From Foetidibacter luteolus (GTDB lineage: Bacteria > Bacteroidota > Bacteroidia > Chitinophagales > Chitinophagaceae): a stretch of 64,000 bases of DNA. Below, one piece after another: positions 35,261-43,363 of the stretch; position 1 is the stretch's first letter; every line of letters begins with the position of its first letter. A program made the position numbers and the translations under genes. The DNA lies in the NCBI RefSeq assembly GCF_009650435.1, contig NZ_VVIP01000049.1:62001-126000 (forward strand), in the 5' to 3' direction. Under the pieces are notes generated by a model. It was not told the DNA's origin and made no database searches. It saw only the letters and a program-made list of their open reading frames with translations.

Positions 35261-36646
35261 TTACAGGTTGTTTTCAAGAACCATGTTAGTTAGTTGTTGG
35301 CGGGGCATCGGTTTGGTGGCGGCTTTTTCCGGCATTAAAGCCGCGGGTAAATACAGGTAGAAGGCGCTGCCCGTTCCTTCCAGGCTTTCTACCCAAAGGC
35401 GCCCTGCCATCATTTCCGCGAATTCATTGCAAAGCACAAGGCCCAGGCCGGTACCTTTTTCATTCTGAGTGCCATAAGAGGGCGTTGTTTGTAACTGGAA
35501 AAGCTTTATTTGCTGTTCTTCCGTCATGCCACGCCCATTATCTTTTACAGCAAGTACCACACCGCCTTCCGAGCTATAAGAACATATATGCACTATGCCG
35601 GAAGCATGGGTAAATTTTATGGCATTTTGCACCAGGTTTCTAACTATCAGCTCCACCATGTCGCGGTCAGCCAGGGCCAACGCAGTGTAGGGAACATCGA
35701 CAATAATCCTTATTTGTTTGGCAGCGGCTATTGACTGCTGTACCCGCAGTACATCCACCACTACAGCCTGCAGGTGTACCTCCGTACGGTGTACCCTTAC
35801 ATCTTTAATGCGTGCAGAACTCCAGGAAAGCAGGTTCATCAGCATATCCGCGGTATTCCTGCTTACGGAAAGCAGCTCCACATTTATCTTTTTCCGCTCG
35901 TCTTCGCTTAGTTCATACTCATCCAGCAATTCCAGGGCGGTAATGATGGAGTTAAGCGGCGCCCTTAAATCGTGGGAGATGATGGAGAACATTTTGTTCT
36001 TTTCCCTGTCGGCTTTTTCCAGCGCTTCATTTTGCGCCTGTATCTTTTTTTCCCTTTCCAGCGCCAGTCCTCTTTCGCGGCTGTAATTATTGCGCAGGTA
36101 AATGGTAATGCAGTACATACATACCAGTATAACAAGATAGCTTGATGATAAATCCAGCAGCCTGGCGCCGCGGCTGTAGTAAGTATCCGGTACCAAGTTG
36201 GGCCTGCCGTATTCCATTGCCATTAACCCCAGCGGCAGCAACAGGTGAAGGGCCGTCCAGCCGAGGTGGTATTTTTTGGGGCTGAAGGCGATGAGCAACT
36301 GGTAGGTTAAAAAGAACAGGCACAGCGTAGGGCCGGTACTGCCTGCATTAAAAAAATAGTTTAGCCCAAGTGTTATGTAGCTGCAAAAAGCATAAGTGAT
36401 AATACCTACAACGTATTTTTTATGCCAGCGGGAAAGGTAATACATGCCGGCCTGCAACAGCAGCACCGCCACCATTACAGCAGCTACCGGGTAAAGGCCT
36501 ATAAAAATATTAAACGGTAAAAGTATAAGTAGTATAAAAAGCGTTATTACACTAACTGCGTTAAACGCCCTGTTAGCAGGGGTAAACTGATCATATTCGC
36601 CTGCGAGTGCATTCCAAAAACGCAGCAGGTATTGCCGTGGTTTCAA
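35261..36646 (-). CDS. Sensor histidine kinase, multi-helix membrane sensor
   Basis: A kinase of 461 residues. Six hydrophobic helices span about 32-185 (7TM-like, without a clear extracytoplasmic domain), then a coiled coil (ERGLALEREKKIQAQNEALEKA, about 190-215). The HisKA H box is SIISHDLRAPLNS with His225. The HATPase_c domain has NLVQNAIKF, DNGRGM and GTGLGL. A C-terminal basic tail follows. No response regulator adjoins, so its partner is elsewhere. It precedes a secreted GH16 glucanase on the same strand by 19 bp, which suggests the two are expressed together. The signal is unknown. Confidence 0.93.
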   Translation of the reverse strand: MKPRQYLLRFWNALAGEYDQFTPANRAFNAVSVITLFILLILLPFNIFIGLYPVAAVMVAVLLLQAGMYYLSRWHKKYVVGIITYAFCSYITLGLNYFFNAGSTGPTLCLFFLTYQLLIAFSPKKYHLGWTALHLLLPLGLMAMEYGRPNLVPDTYYSRGARLLDLSSSYLVILVCMYCITIYLRNNYSRERGLALEREKKIQAQNEALEKADREKNKMFSIISHDLRAPLNSIITALELLDEYELSEDERKKINVELLSVSRNTADMLMNLLSWSSARIKDVRVHRTEVHLQAVVVDVLRVQQSIAAAKQIRIIVDVPYTALALADRDMVELIVRNLVQNAIKFTHASGIVHICSYSSEGGVVLAVKDNGRGMTEEQQIKLFQLQTTPSYGTQNEKGTGLGLVLCNEFAEMMAGRLWVESLEGTGSAFYLYLPAALMPEKAATKPMPRQQLTNMVLENNL

Positions 36647-36760
36647 ATTACTGGAGGTTTGGTAAATTAATCAAGGCAGCAACTAAACCGTAAATATAAA
36701 AAAGTTTGCTTTTGTGTGCAGTTTGTTGTTGCTTTTTAGATGTACCATTTTAAAATCAAA

Positions 36761-36872
36761 GTCATTTAGTTAAGGATGTCATCTTGAGCCCGTCGAAGGC
36801 GGATGCAAGAAAAGAATGGACATACAACGGTTACGACAAGCTCACCTGGCATTGGGTTCTTAGCTAAACGAC
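36761..36872. repeat. MITE-like inverted-repeat element, family C, copy 1
   Basis: Imperfect terminal inverted repeats GTCATTTAGTTAAG (36761-36774) and CTTAGCTAAACGAC (36859-36872) enclose TTGAGCCCGTCGAAGG and ACGACAAGCTCACC, the same inner blocks as copy 2 at 41721-41841. No target duplication is visible; it is an older copy. It is in the 778-bp gap 36647-37424. Confidence 0.75.
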
Positions 36873-36957
36873 ATAGATTCATAAATTACCGTTCATTCAG
36901 TTTTCTTAAGAAGGGCAATAACTGGTTGATGTTGCCTCTACTGTGATAATTTTTACC

Positions 36958-37017
36958 AGGGGGTGCCCCCAAGCTGTCGCAAGGGGGTCGGGCTTTCCGC
37001 TTAAATCCCTCACCCGA
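36958..37017 (+). repeat. Dispersed intergenic repeat, family B, copy 6 (short)
   Basis: GGGGGTGCCCCCAAGCTGTC, GCAAGGGGGTCGGGCTTTCC and TAAATCCCTCACCC, with the middle ~40 bp absent. It is joined directly to an inverted family D segment. Confidence 0.8.
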
Positions 37018-37215
37018 AAGCCGATACCGGTTACAGGTTGCTGGTTACCGGTCTGTTTATGATGTATGCAGTTGAGGTTTTTAGGGTTGATAATATGCAA
37101 GTACCGCTTACATTAAACGTTGCCGCCTCTAAGAGGCTTTGCAAAAAAGGCCGCCATTACCTGTCTGCTCCTAACATATCGCCCCTGCGGAGCTTTGCTC
37201 AATCAATGTCGTTCG
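37018..37215 (-). repeat. Family D intergenic repeat, inverted divergent copy
   Basis: CCGGTTACAGGTTGCTGGTTACCGGTCTGT-type sequence is the reverse complement of the segment at 41909-41950. It continues to GCCGCCTCTAAGAGGCTTTG and AACATATCGCCCCTGCGGAG. It shows that family D travels joined to family B. Confidence 0.6.
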
Positions 37216-37239
37216 GTTGAGGATTCTACTGCCCAATGG

Positions 37240-37330
37240 CTGCCGGATTGAAACGGAAACCCCGCTACCCCCTGGCCCCCTGAAGGGGGGATGCAGCGCT
37301 GGCGGTGGCGGAGTTGCAGTGAAAAGCCGG
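37240..37330 (-). repeat. Family B-related fragment, copy 7 (degenerate)
   Basis: GGATTGAAACGGAAACCCCG, a 14-bp palindromic CCCCCTGAAGGGGG block, then GGCGGAGTTGCAGTGAAAAG. It keeps the family B order but with substitutions, and ends ~95 bp before the phosphoribosyltransferase start. Confidence 0.5.
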
Positions 37331-37424
37331 TACTGCTGCTGCAAAATGTTCCTGCAGATGAAAGCCCCAAATGGTTTTCTAATCTGCCGCAAATGCAATT
37401 AATTTGCTCTCTAATTAGCACCTG

Positions 37425-37928
37425 ATGACTGAAAAAAGATATGTATTAGACGCCCATGTTGCACAACAGAAATTGCACCGTATGGCCCTGGAAATTGCTG
37501 AACGCACCAGCGGAGACAGTGAGCCGCTTATACTGATTGGCGTTAGGAACAGTGGGTCTGTTATCGCTGCCAGGATAGCGGATTTTTTACAGCCTTATAT
37601 CAACGTGCCGGTTACCGTTACATCTGTAAAACTTGACAAACATAACCCATCCACAGTTGAACTGGCAGACCCTATCGATGTTGACGACAAAAACATTATT
37701 GTAATTGATGATGTTTGCAATACGGGTAAAACACTGCTCTACTCCATGAAGGCGCTGCTTGACCACCACCCCAAAAGAATTCAGACTTTGGTACTGGTTG
37801 ACAGGATGCACAAGCTTTTTCCTGTTAAGCCTGACTATATAGGGCTTTCGCTTGCTACCACCTCGCAGGATTTTATACATGTAGAATCTGAAAATGGCGA
37901 AGTTACCGGCGCATACATTGGTCAATAA
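37425..37928 (+). CDS. Phosphoribosyltransferase, PyrR-like
   Basis: A type I phosphoribosyltransferase of 167 residues. The PRPP-binding loop is IIVIDDVCNTGKTL (91-104) with the acidic pair and the Thr-Gly turn. LILIGVRNSGSVIAARIA (35-52) is the pyrophosphate loop region. The order resembles PyrR (pyrimidine attenuation protein / uracil phosphoribosyltransferase) more than Hpt. In Bacteroidota such proteins may act as uracil PRTase or as pyr-operon regulators; no pyr genes adjoin it here, so the role is open. Cytoplasmic. Confidence 0.88.
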   Translation: MTEKRYVLDAHVAQQKLHRMALEIAERTSGDSEPLILIGVRNSGSVIAARIADFLQPYINVPVTVTSVKLDKHNPSTVELADPIDVDDKNIIVIDDVCNTGKTLLYSMKALLDHHPKRIQTLVLVDRMHKLFPVKPDYIGLSLATTSQDFIHVESENGEVTGAYIGQ

Positions 37929-37939
37929 ACTTTTAGCGG

Positions 37940-38947
37940 TTAAAAGTGCAGCCAGTTCCAGCTAACTTTTCCCCGTGAAAATTCAACAGAAGGGGCCGGA
38001 AACTTAACGCTGTTTAAAATACTGAAAGTAGTGCGCAGCCACTTGCTACGGGTTTTAATGCGGGTAAGGTCAATATCCGGCGCTATATAAAACTGGCGGT
38101 AACGTTTTAAGTCACCTGTAAGATAAATAGGGTTTCCGCTGGCATCTTTCCAGCTATCGGGCCGGGCGCCAAACATGTTGTCAGCGCCGTAGCCGGCAGC
38201 AATGTTCAGCCACCGCGGCAACCCGCTGTTCCTGAAGAAAGAATGCAGGTTGGCGCTTAACCAGTAGGTTTGGCCATTATAATCCTTCAACATACGTTCA
38301 GATAGTTTATTGCCGTAAATATCATCGGCCCGCTGGTTTAAAACAGGGCTGCCATAGTTTTTTTTGTGAAAAGAGAATTTGAAAGATATACGTTGCTCCT
38401 GCCACAGCAGTTCCTGCCCTACCAGCAGCCCGGGGCCGGTAACGTTGGCAGCAAAATCGCCCCAGCTCCACCCCCAGCCAGATGAGAAGCCGTCATACAC
38501 TTCTACCATCGTTAAAAAAGCAGTACCTGTAAAAGCCCCCAGCCAAACACTTTTTTTATGCGGCACCCCCGCCCATTGCCACATATTCATATTGAGCCGG
38601 GCAATGGTGTAGGCACTGTAGGAATGGCCCATTTTATCCACCTGCAGCCATTCATCCATATCATTAAAAAAATGAAAGCCGGTTTGGTTGTAAGAGTTGT
38701 ACCAGGTGTTGTAAAGGCTAAAAGTTAATGCGGTAAAAGCTGTAATATTAGCGGCGCTTACCGTGTATAATCTTGTTTTTTTAGAAAAAGGGGGCTGCTT
38801 TGCCAGTCTTGGCGAAAAGGAGGCCGGTATATCCTGCTTAAAAGTAGCAGAATCGTATAAGGGTAACGTATAAGCCGGTTGTTGCAGTTGCTGCGCAGTA
38901 ACAGCCTCACAAACCAGTACCAGTACGGCAACAATCCACTTGTTCAT
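37940..38947 (-). CDS. DUF2279 family exported protein
   Basis: A protein of 335 residues with a signal peptide (VAVLVLVCEAVTAQ). The region WYNSYNQTGFHFFNDMDEW, QVDKMGHSYSAY and VEVYDGFSSGWGWSWGDFAAN is the conserved core of DUF2279 as I recall it, a predicted periplasmic/outer-membrane family of Bacteroidota. Later strands (TYWLSANLHSFF, RWLNIAAGYGADNMFG, FYIAPDIDL) suggest a small beta-barrel-like C-terminal half. Function is unknown. The stop lies 11 bp from the convergent phosphoribosyltransferase stop. Confidence 0.85.
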   Translation of the reverse strand: MNKWIVAVLVLVCEAVTAQQLQQPAYTLPLYDSATFKQDIPASFSPRLAKQPPFSKKTRLYTVSAANITAFTALTFSLYNTWYNSYNQTGFHFFNDMDEWLQVDKMGHSYSAYTIARLNMNMWQWAGVPHKKSVWLGAFTGTAFLTMVEVYDGFSSGWGWSWGDFAANVTGPGLLVGQELLWQEQRISFKFSFHKKNYGSPVLNQRADDIYGNKLSERMLKDYNGQTYWLSANLHSFFRNSGLPRWLNIAAGYGADNMFGARPDSWKDASGNPIYLTGDLKRYRQFYIAPDIDLTRIKTRSKWLRTTFSILNSVKFPAPSVEFSRGKVSWNWLHF

Positions 38948-39053
38948 GCCTCAAACTTAGTTTTAGTTTCACAAAATAAAAAATAGGTTTCAGCCGGTAT
39001 AACAACCCATCATTTCTAACATTTTTATAAAATGCGGTTTACCTTTATCAACT

Positions 39054-39809
39054 ATGAGATACACCGCCGCCACATTACTGCTTTGCCTTTTTATGGTACA
39101 AAGCCATGCACAATTAAGCCAGCCGGATGTCATTAACACCTCAAACGGCAACCTTAGCATACAACCTATACAACATGCCAGCCTTGCCATTACGGCCGGT
39201 GGCAAAACTGTTTACATTGACCCTTCCGGGGCAGATTTCTTTAAAGGCCTGCCTGCGCCAGACCTGGTGCTGGTTACAGATATTCACGGCGACCATTTTG
39301 ATATTAATACCATCAATGCCCTGGCGGCAGAGGGCACTATATTTGTTGTTCCGCAGGCGGTGGCAGACAAGTTTCCCGCAGGTAACAAATACAAACTGGT
39401 AGTTCTTAAAAACGGGGAAACTACCGAACAGCAAGGCTTTTCCGTAACCGCCGTACCTATGTATAACCTGCCGGAAGAAGCCGGCGCCTTTCACACCAAA
39501 GGCAGGGGTAATGGTTATGTAGTAGCCTATGGCGGCAAACGCCTGTATTTTTCGGGCGATACGGAAGACATTCCCGAAATGCGGGCCCTTCAAAACATTG
39601 ACGTAGCTTTTGTTTGTATGAACCTGCCTTACACCATGGAAGTTAAACAAGCTGCGGATGCTGTGCTGGCTTTTAAACCTGTGATAGTTTACCCCTATCA
39701 TTACCGCGGCCAGGGTGGGCTTAGCGATACCAATGCTTTTAAAGAACTGGTTAATGCTGGCAATTCCGGTATTGAAGTGCGGCTGCGTAACTGGTATCCT
39801 GCAAAATAG
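39054..39809 (+). CDS. Exported metallo-beta-lactamase fold hydrolase (UlaG-like)
   Basis: A protein of 251 residues with signal peptide LLLCLFMVQSHAQ. The metal motif is TDIHGDHFD at 75-83, in which Asp76 takes the place of the first His of HxHxDH. This variant is seen in the UlaG/UPF0173-type branch. GKTVYIDPSG and LYFSGDTED provide further metal-site residues, and YPYHYRG the final His. Its substrate is unknown. A bidirectional terminator lies just behind it. The start ATG at 39054 yields a complete signal peptide. Confidence 0.9.
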   Translation: MRYTAATLLLCLFMVQSHAQLSQPDVINTSNGNLSIQPIQHASLAITAGGKTVYIDPSGADFFKGLPAPDLVLVTDIHGDHFDINTINALAAEGTIFVVPQAVADKFPAGNKYKLVVLKNGETTEQQGFSVTAVPMYNLPEEAGAFHTKGRGNGYVVAYGGKRLYFSGDTEDIPEMRALQNIDVAFVCMNLPYTMEVKQAADAVLAFKPVIVYPYHYRGQGGLSDTNAFKELVNAGNSGIEVRLRNWYPAK

Positions 39810-39825
39810 ATTAACAGCGGTTAAA

Positions 39826-39860
39826 TAAAAAAGTGCCATGAATGGCACTCTCTTATTTTT
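39826..39860. terminator. Bidirectional Rho-independent terminator
   Basis: The AGTGCCA / TGGCACT stem (39832-39838, 39843-39849) is flanked by an A run upstream and a T-rich stretch downstream. It serves the + hydrolase gene and the convergent minus gene at 39897. Confidence 0.85.
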
Positions 39861-39896
39861 TAAACCAAAACTCCAATCGTAGAAAACCGCAGAATC

Positions 39897-40490
39897 TCAC
39901 TCTGCAGAAAAAGTTATTTTCCAGTAACGCTCTTCATTGTCTTTTACCACTACAGAATTCTTTTTAATGCAGGCCACCGCTTCTATGTTGGTGCCGGGCC
40001 TGTTTTTAAGGGTAGCCCTTATTTTAACTTCGCCGTTTTTAATTTCACAAACCTGTATAAGCTGCTCCTCATTGTCAGATTCTGGATGGCTCATACAGAT
40101 AAAATCTGTTTTACTGCCGGAAAACACAGGCAGGCCGGCAACGGTATCTATATGCCCCGTAGCCAGGTTGATAAGGTAAAACTCATCGCTGTGGTAAGTA
40201 GATTTTTTAAATATGGCAATCTTGCCAAAGCTGATATCGCCTGAATAATAATATTCCTCTACATCATCACCCTGTTTTTTATCGTTATATACTTTTTGTG
40301 TGCCGTTGTTAAGGTTAATAACCAGCTTATCGCCCTGCTTTTTAATTTTCTGGTTAACCGGAAAAAACTGCGGTTTGGCGCAGGCGGTAAATTCCTTTTT
40401 AGTTACTTCGGTGTATTCCTGTGAAACCTGTTGGCAAAAAGCCTGTGCGGTAAACGCGATAACGGCGGTGAGTGTTAGAAGAGTTTTCAT
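39897..40490 (-). CDS. Exported protein of unknown function
   Basis: A protein of 197 residues from the ATG at 40490, with signal peptide LLTLTAVIAFTAQAFCQ. The body is beta-rich with alternating hydrophobic strands (KLVINLNNGTQKVYND, SFGKIAIFKK, EFYLINLATGHIDTVAG, IKNGEVKIRATLKNR, NEERYWKITFS). This resembles a small beta-propeller or lipocalin-like fold, but I cannot assign a family. No lipobox. An earlier in-frame ATG (40526) would precede the signal peptide and is rejected. Confidence 0.7.
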   Translation of the reverse strand: MKTLLTLTAVIAFTAQAFCQQVSQEYTEVTKKEFTACAKPQFFPVNQKIKKQGDKLVINLNNGTQKVYNDKKQGDDVEEYYYSGDISFGKIAIFKKSTYHSDEFYLINLATGHIDTVAGLPVFSGSKTDFICMSHPESDNEEQLIQVCEIKNGEVKIRATLKNRPGTNIEAVACIKKNSVVVKDNEERYWKITFSAE

Positions 40491-40653
40491 AAATATATTG
40501 GTACTTGAGGGCGAAGATATACACATAAAACATTCGGGCGCAAAAGGCTAATAATTTAAAGCATTTTTTAAAGTTGACAGAACATTTTGGGGTTTGGCCG
40601 CAGGCAGCAACTGTAAGCCTGCGTTAAAAACTGTTACCAGTTATTTGAAGAAT

Positions 40654-40799
40654 ATTTATGGGCCCGGCAGCAGGAACAGTTATGAGGCTGCCGTTGCGTC
40701 GCACTCTTGTACGTTCGGTAATTCTATTCGCCAGTTGCCACAGTAGCCTTTCCTTATGCCAACAAAAGTTCGGGTAATCCTATTCGCCATTGGGCAACA
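40654..40799 (+). repeat. Dispersed intergenic repeat, family A, copy 5, with duplicated tail
   Basis: TTTATGGGCCCGGCAGCAGG, TATGAGGCTGCCGTTGCGTC, GCACTCTTGTACG, then GTTCGGTAATTCTATTCGCC. The last block recurs slightly altered at 40767-40791 (GTTCGGGTAATCCTATTCGC). It is in the 531-bp gap 40491-41021; nothing else is supported there. Confidence 0.85.
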
Positions 40800-41021
40800 T
40801 TTCTTGTATTTGCAGGCTTTGTTGCTGTATAAAAAAGGAAAGGTTGCCCACCCCCATGGACAACCTTAACGGATTAAATATTGTTGCTAACCTTTTGCTG
40901 AACTGATTCAAAGATTTGTTACCGGATGCAGGGTTGAGTGTTGGCAGGGAAAGCCAGGTTAGCGACAATGCCCCTTTAGATGACAAACTCCAATAAAAAT
41001 GTATAATTAGATGCTTTTTTC

Positions 41022-41198
41022 TTAGTATAACATACGGATAACCGGCAGGGAAGATGGAGTTTCTTCTATCTCCACTGACTGGATGTTGGTTTCAGCCTTC
41101 AGCCTGTTTGTTCTGCTTGCTTTGCCCCCACACGATGCCATGCACATCACCAGCGCCATTGCGGCTGCCACTACCCATATTTTTGCGATGTACTTCAT
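41022..41198 (-). CDS. Small lipoprotein (58 aa)
   Basis: A complete short frame from the ATG at 41198 to a TAA at 41022. MKYIAKIWVVAAAMALVMC is a proper signal peptide with a Lys-containing n-region, followed by lipobox MASC with acceptor Cys23 and a Gly-Gly-Lys start of the mature part. The mature peptide is only ~36 residues (ASRTNRLKAETN, SVEIEETPSSLP). This organisation is unlikely by chance. It sits in a repeat-rich stretch with no operon partner. Function unknown. A neighbouring + strand frame at 41054-41257 is its shadow. Confidence 0.65.
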   Translation of the reverse strand: MKYIAKIWVVAAAMALVMCMASCGGKASRTNRLKAETNIQSVEIEETPSSLPVIRMLY

Positions 41199-41589
41199 TG
41201 TTTTCTGTTAACACTGTAAAGATGCATACGGCAGCACATACCTGCGCAGGCAATTGAATGAATGGTATAAATTATTCAGCAAACGGGCGAAATACCAATG
41301 TGAATTGCAAAATGCGGGGTGGTATTTGATAACCGGTGCAACGGGCTGCTGGTGGCATCAAGCGGGATGGAGGAGATGTAGTCTACCGGCAACTTACGAT
41401 GTACAATGCAGGTATTCAACCACCTTCGGGGTTGGCCAGGCATTCTAACCCGACCCCGGATTTCATCCGGGGCTATTCACATGAAGCCCTTCGGGCAATG
41501 TGCAAGCTTTAGCTATGTGGAAGCGGTATGTTATACAGACCTCGTAACAGAACCTGGTAATCATCCATCACGCAGTTACATATCGTCCT

Positions 41590-41951
41590 GCTTAACATAT
41601 CGCACCTACGGCGTTCCGGGCAAACCGCCTCTTCTTTTATCTACTGACATGCCGCATCTACGAGGCTTTGTTGTTCAATGTTCTTTTGTTTAAAGTTTAA
41701 TGTTTGCGGCCCTGCCGCATAATGTCATTAAGTTAAGCTGTCAGCCTGAGCCTGTCGAAGGCGGATTGGTGAAAAAGCGGCTTGCATAACCCAGTTTCGA
41801 CAAGCTCAACCTGACATTCGTTTCCTTAACTTAATGACATTGCCCTGCCGCATTTGAGAACTTGCACATCACCGCTCTTTAAACAACTTAACCAATTACA
41901 CACCAACAGACCGGTAACCAGCCACCTGTAACCGGTAACCGGCTTTCGGGT
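41590..41951 (+). repeat. Family D intergenic repeat, copy 1 (interrupted by a MITE-like element)
   Basis: It contains AACATATCGCACCTACGGCG, ATGCCGCATCTACGAGGCTT, TGTTGTTCAATGTTCTTTTG and TTTAAAGTTTAATGTTTGCG. After the insertion at 41721-41841 it resumes with GAGAACTTGCACATCACCGC, ACACACCAACAGACCGG and ACCGGCTTTCGGG. Between ~41650 and 41718 it differs from copy 2 by one base. The whole 1270-bp gap 41199-42468 is made of such repeats. Confidence 0.85.
41721..41841. mobile_element. MITE-like element, family C, copy 2, with 12-bp target duplication
   Basis: A 121-bp element with perfect 17-bp terminal inverted repeats, AATGTCATTAAGTTAAG (41721-41737) and CTTAACTTAATGACATT (41825-41841). It is flanked by the direct repeat GCCCTGCCGCAT at 41709-41720 and 41842-41853. 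The duplicated sequence at 42211-42222 is the empty version of the site. It has no coding capacity, so a transposase would have to act in trans. The inner blocks CCTGAGCCTGTCGAAGG and TTTCGACAAGCTCAACC also pair. Confidence 0.8.
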
Positions 41952-42095
41952 TGCGGTGCTTTCCAAAGCTCCGCAGGAGCGGTATGTTAGTAGCATTCAT
42001 GCAATCGCGGCCTGTTTTATAAAGCCTCGTAGAGGCGGCATGTTGCCCAGGCTGCAGCACCCCGTGTTGACTGCGTAATCAAATTATCACCCCGA

Positions 42096-42319
42096 CTTAC
42101 ATATCGCACCTACGGCGCTCTATTGCCTTTTGTCTGTTGGTGCTACTGACATGCCGCCTCTACGAGGCTTTGTTGTTCAATGTTCTTTTGTTTAAAGTTT
42201 AATGTTTGCGGCCCTGCCGCGTTGGAGAACTTGCACATCATCGCTCTTTAAACAACTCAACCAATTACACACCAACAGACCGGCAACCTGTATCTGGTAA
42301 CCGGTAACCGGCTTTCGGG
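42096..42319 (+). repeat. Family D intergenic repeat, copy 2 (uninterrupted)
   Basis: Same order as copy 1: ACATATCGCACCTACGGCG, ATGCCGCCTCTACGAGGCTT, TTTAAAGTTTAATGTTTGCG, GCCCTGCCGCGTTGGAGAAC, ACACACCAACAGACCGG, GTAACCGGCTTTCGGG. It is joined directly to family B copy 8, as in the inverted composite at 36958-37215. Confidence 0.85.
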
Positions 42320-42422
42320 TGAGGGATTGAAGCGGATACCCCGGTGAAGGTTTTGTGTGTGGGGCATGCGCCGGAGTAATAGCGTAAAGCCCGACCCCTT
42401 GCGATAGCTTGGGGGCACCCCC
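42317..42422 (-). repeat. Dispersed intergenic repeat, family B, copy 8
   Basis: CGGGTGAGGGATTGAAGCGG, CGGAGTAATAGCGTAAAGCC, CGACCCCTTGCGATAGCTTG and GGGGCACCCCC in + orientation. It is complete, ends ~47 bp from the esterase stop, and could act in termination of that gene. Confidence 0.85.
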
Positions 42423-42468
42423 TAAAAAATATAACTGGTAATAATTAATACCCCTACATAGCTGGAGA

Positions 42469-43296
42469 TTAGTTTGCCGGCATTTTTTCTTTGCTTATGG
42501 CTGCCACTTCTTTAAGCAGCAATGGAAAAGCGGGTGTTGGCATGCCACCGTGATCAAAACCGTCCAACTCGTACAGGCGGGTACGTTTGTGGCCGGCCAG
42601 CTTCATCATGCGCAACAGGTACGCGTTTTCTTCATAACGGCCATACAGTTCCAGTTCCCGGTCGCCGGTTATTAAAAGCATGGGTGGGGCATCGGCACGC
42701 ACATAAAAAAGCGGTGCGTACTCATCTATAACAGGTTGCGTTTCTTTAATGCCCCTCTCCTGCCGTATGGTAAAATGTGTAATGGCCTGGCCGCTGAAAG
42801 GTATAAGGCCTGCTACGCTGTTTGCATCAAGCTGGTAATTAGCCAGGTATTTTTTATTGAGTACGGCCATCATGCCCAGGTAGCCGCCCGCAGAATGCCC
42901 GGAAACAAAAATAAGGTTGGTGCTGCCGCCATAACCCGCAATATGCTTAAACACCCAGGCGATGGCTGCCGCGGCATCTTCTATATAGGCCGGGGCCTTT
43001 ACTTTTGGTGACAACCGGTAACCCACACCTATTACCGCATAACCCTTGTCCGTTAATGCCGCAGGTATTTCTTTTGAGCCACCGGTTATGCCGCCTCCAT
43101 GAAACCATACAATCGTAGCAAAATTCTTTGCTCCCCTGGGATAATAAATATCCAGCAAACACTGCGAAGCAACATAACTGTCTTTTTGAGATATACTATC
43201 CGCGTAGTAAGGGATATTTTTTTCGGTGGCATACTGCTGCTGGGCTTTTGCACCCATAGCAACGGTGGTTAACAATAGAATGAACAGATGTTTCAT
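42469..43296 (-). CDS. Exported alpha/beta hydrolase, esterase/lipase (HSL-like)
   Basis: A protein of 275 residues with signal peptide FILLLTTVAMGAKAQ. The HSL-type oxyanion motif HGGGITGG is at 66-73, the nucleophile elbow GHSAGG has Ser135, and His249 in DHGGM completes the triad with the Asp of ITGDRE. This is the BD-FAE/Aes-like carboxylesterase group, often acting on acetylated or feruloylated carbohydrates. It lies 67 bp downstream of a GH13 glucosidase on the same strand, so they may be cotranscribed in glycan use. No sorting domain; periplasmic. Confidence 0.92.
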   Translation of the reverse strand: MKHLFILLLTTVAMGAKAQQQYATEKNIPYYADSISQKDSYVASQCLLDIYYPRGAKNFATIVWFHGGGITGGSKEIPAALTDKGYAVIGVGYRLSPKVKAPAYIEDAAAAIAWVFKHIAGYGGSTNLIFVSGHSAGGYLGMMAVLNKKYLANYQLDANSVAGLIPFSGQAITHFTIRQERGIKETQPVIDEYAPLFYVRADAPPMLLITGDRELELYGRYEENAYLLRMMKLAGHKRTRLYELDGFDHGGMPTPAFPLLLKEVAAISKEKMPAN

Positions 43297-43363
43297 AGCA
43301 GCAAGTTACTATGGCCCGGTGAATTATTAACAGCCCTGTTTTCATTTTAATGAAGTACGATTT

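Noticed and set aside
40780..40986. A 68-codon minus frame starting with TTG
   Set aside because: It ends in the duplicated tail of repeat A5, has no ATG at its start, and shows no domain or signal sequence.
41254..41693. Frames in the repeat island at 41.2-41.7 kb
   Set aside because: They follow the D repeat blocks and stop at random, with no start context or conserved motif.
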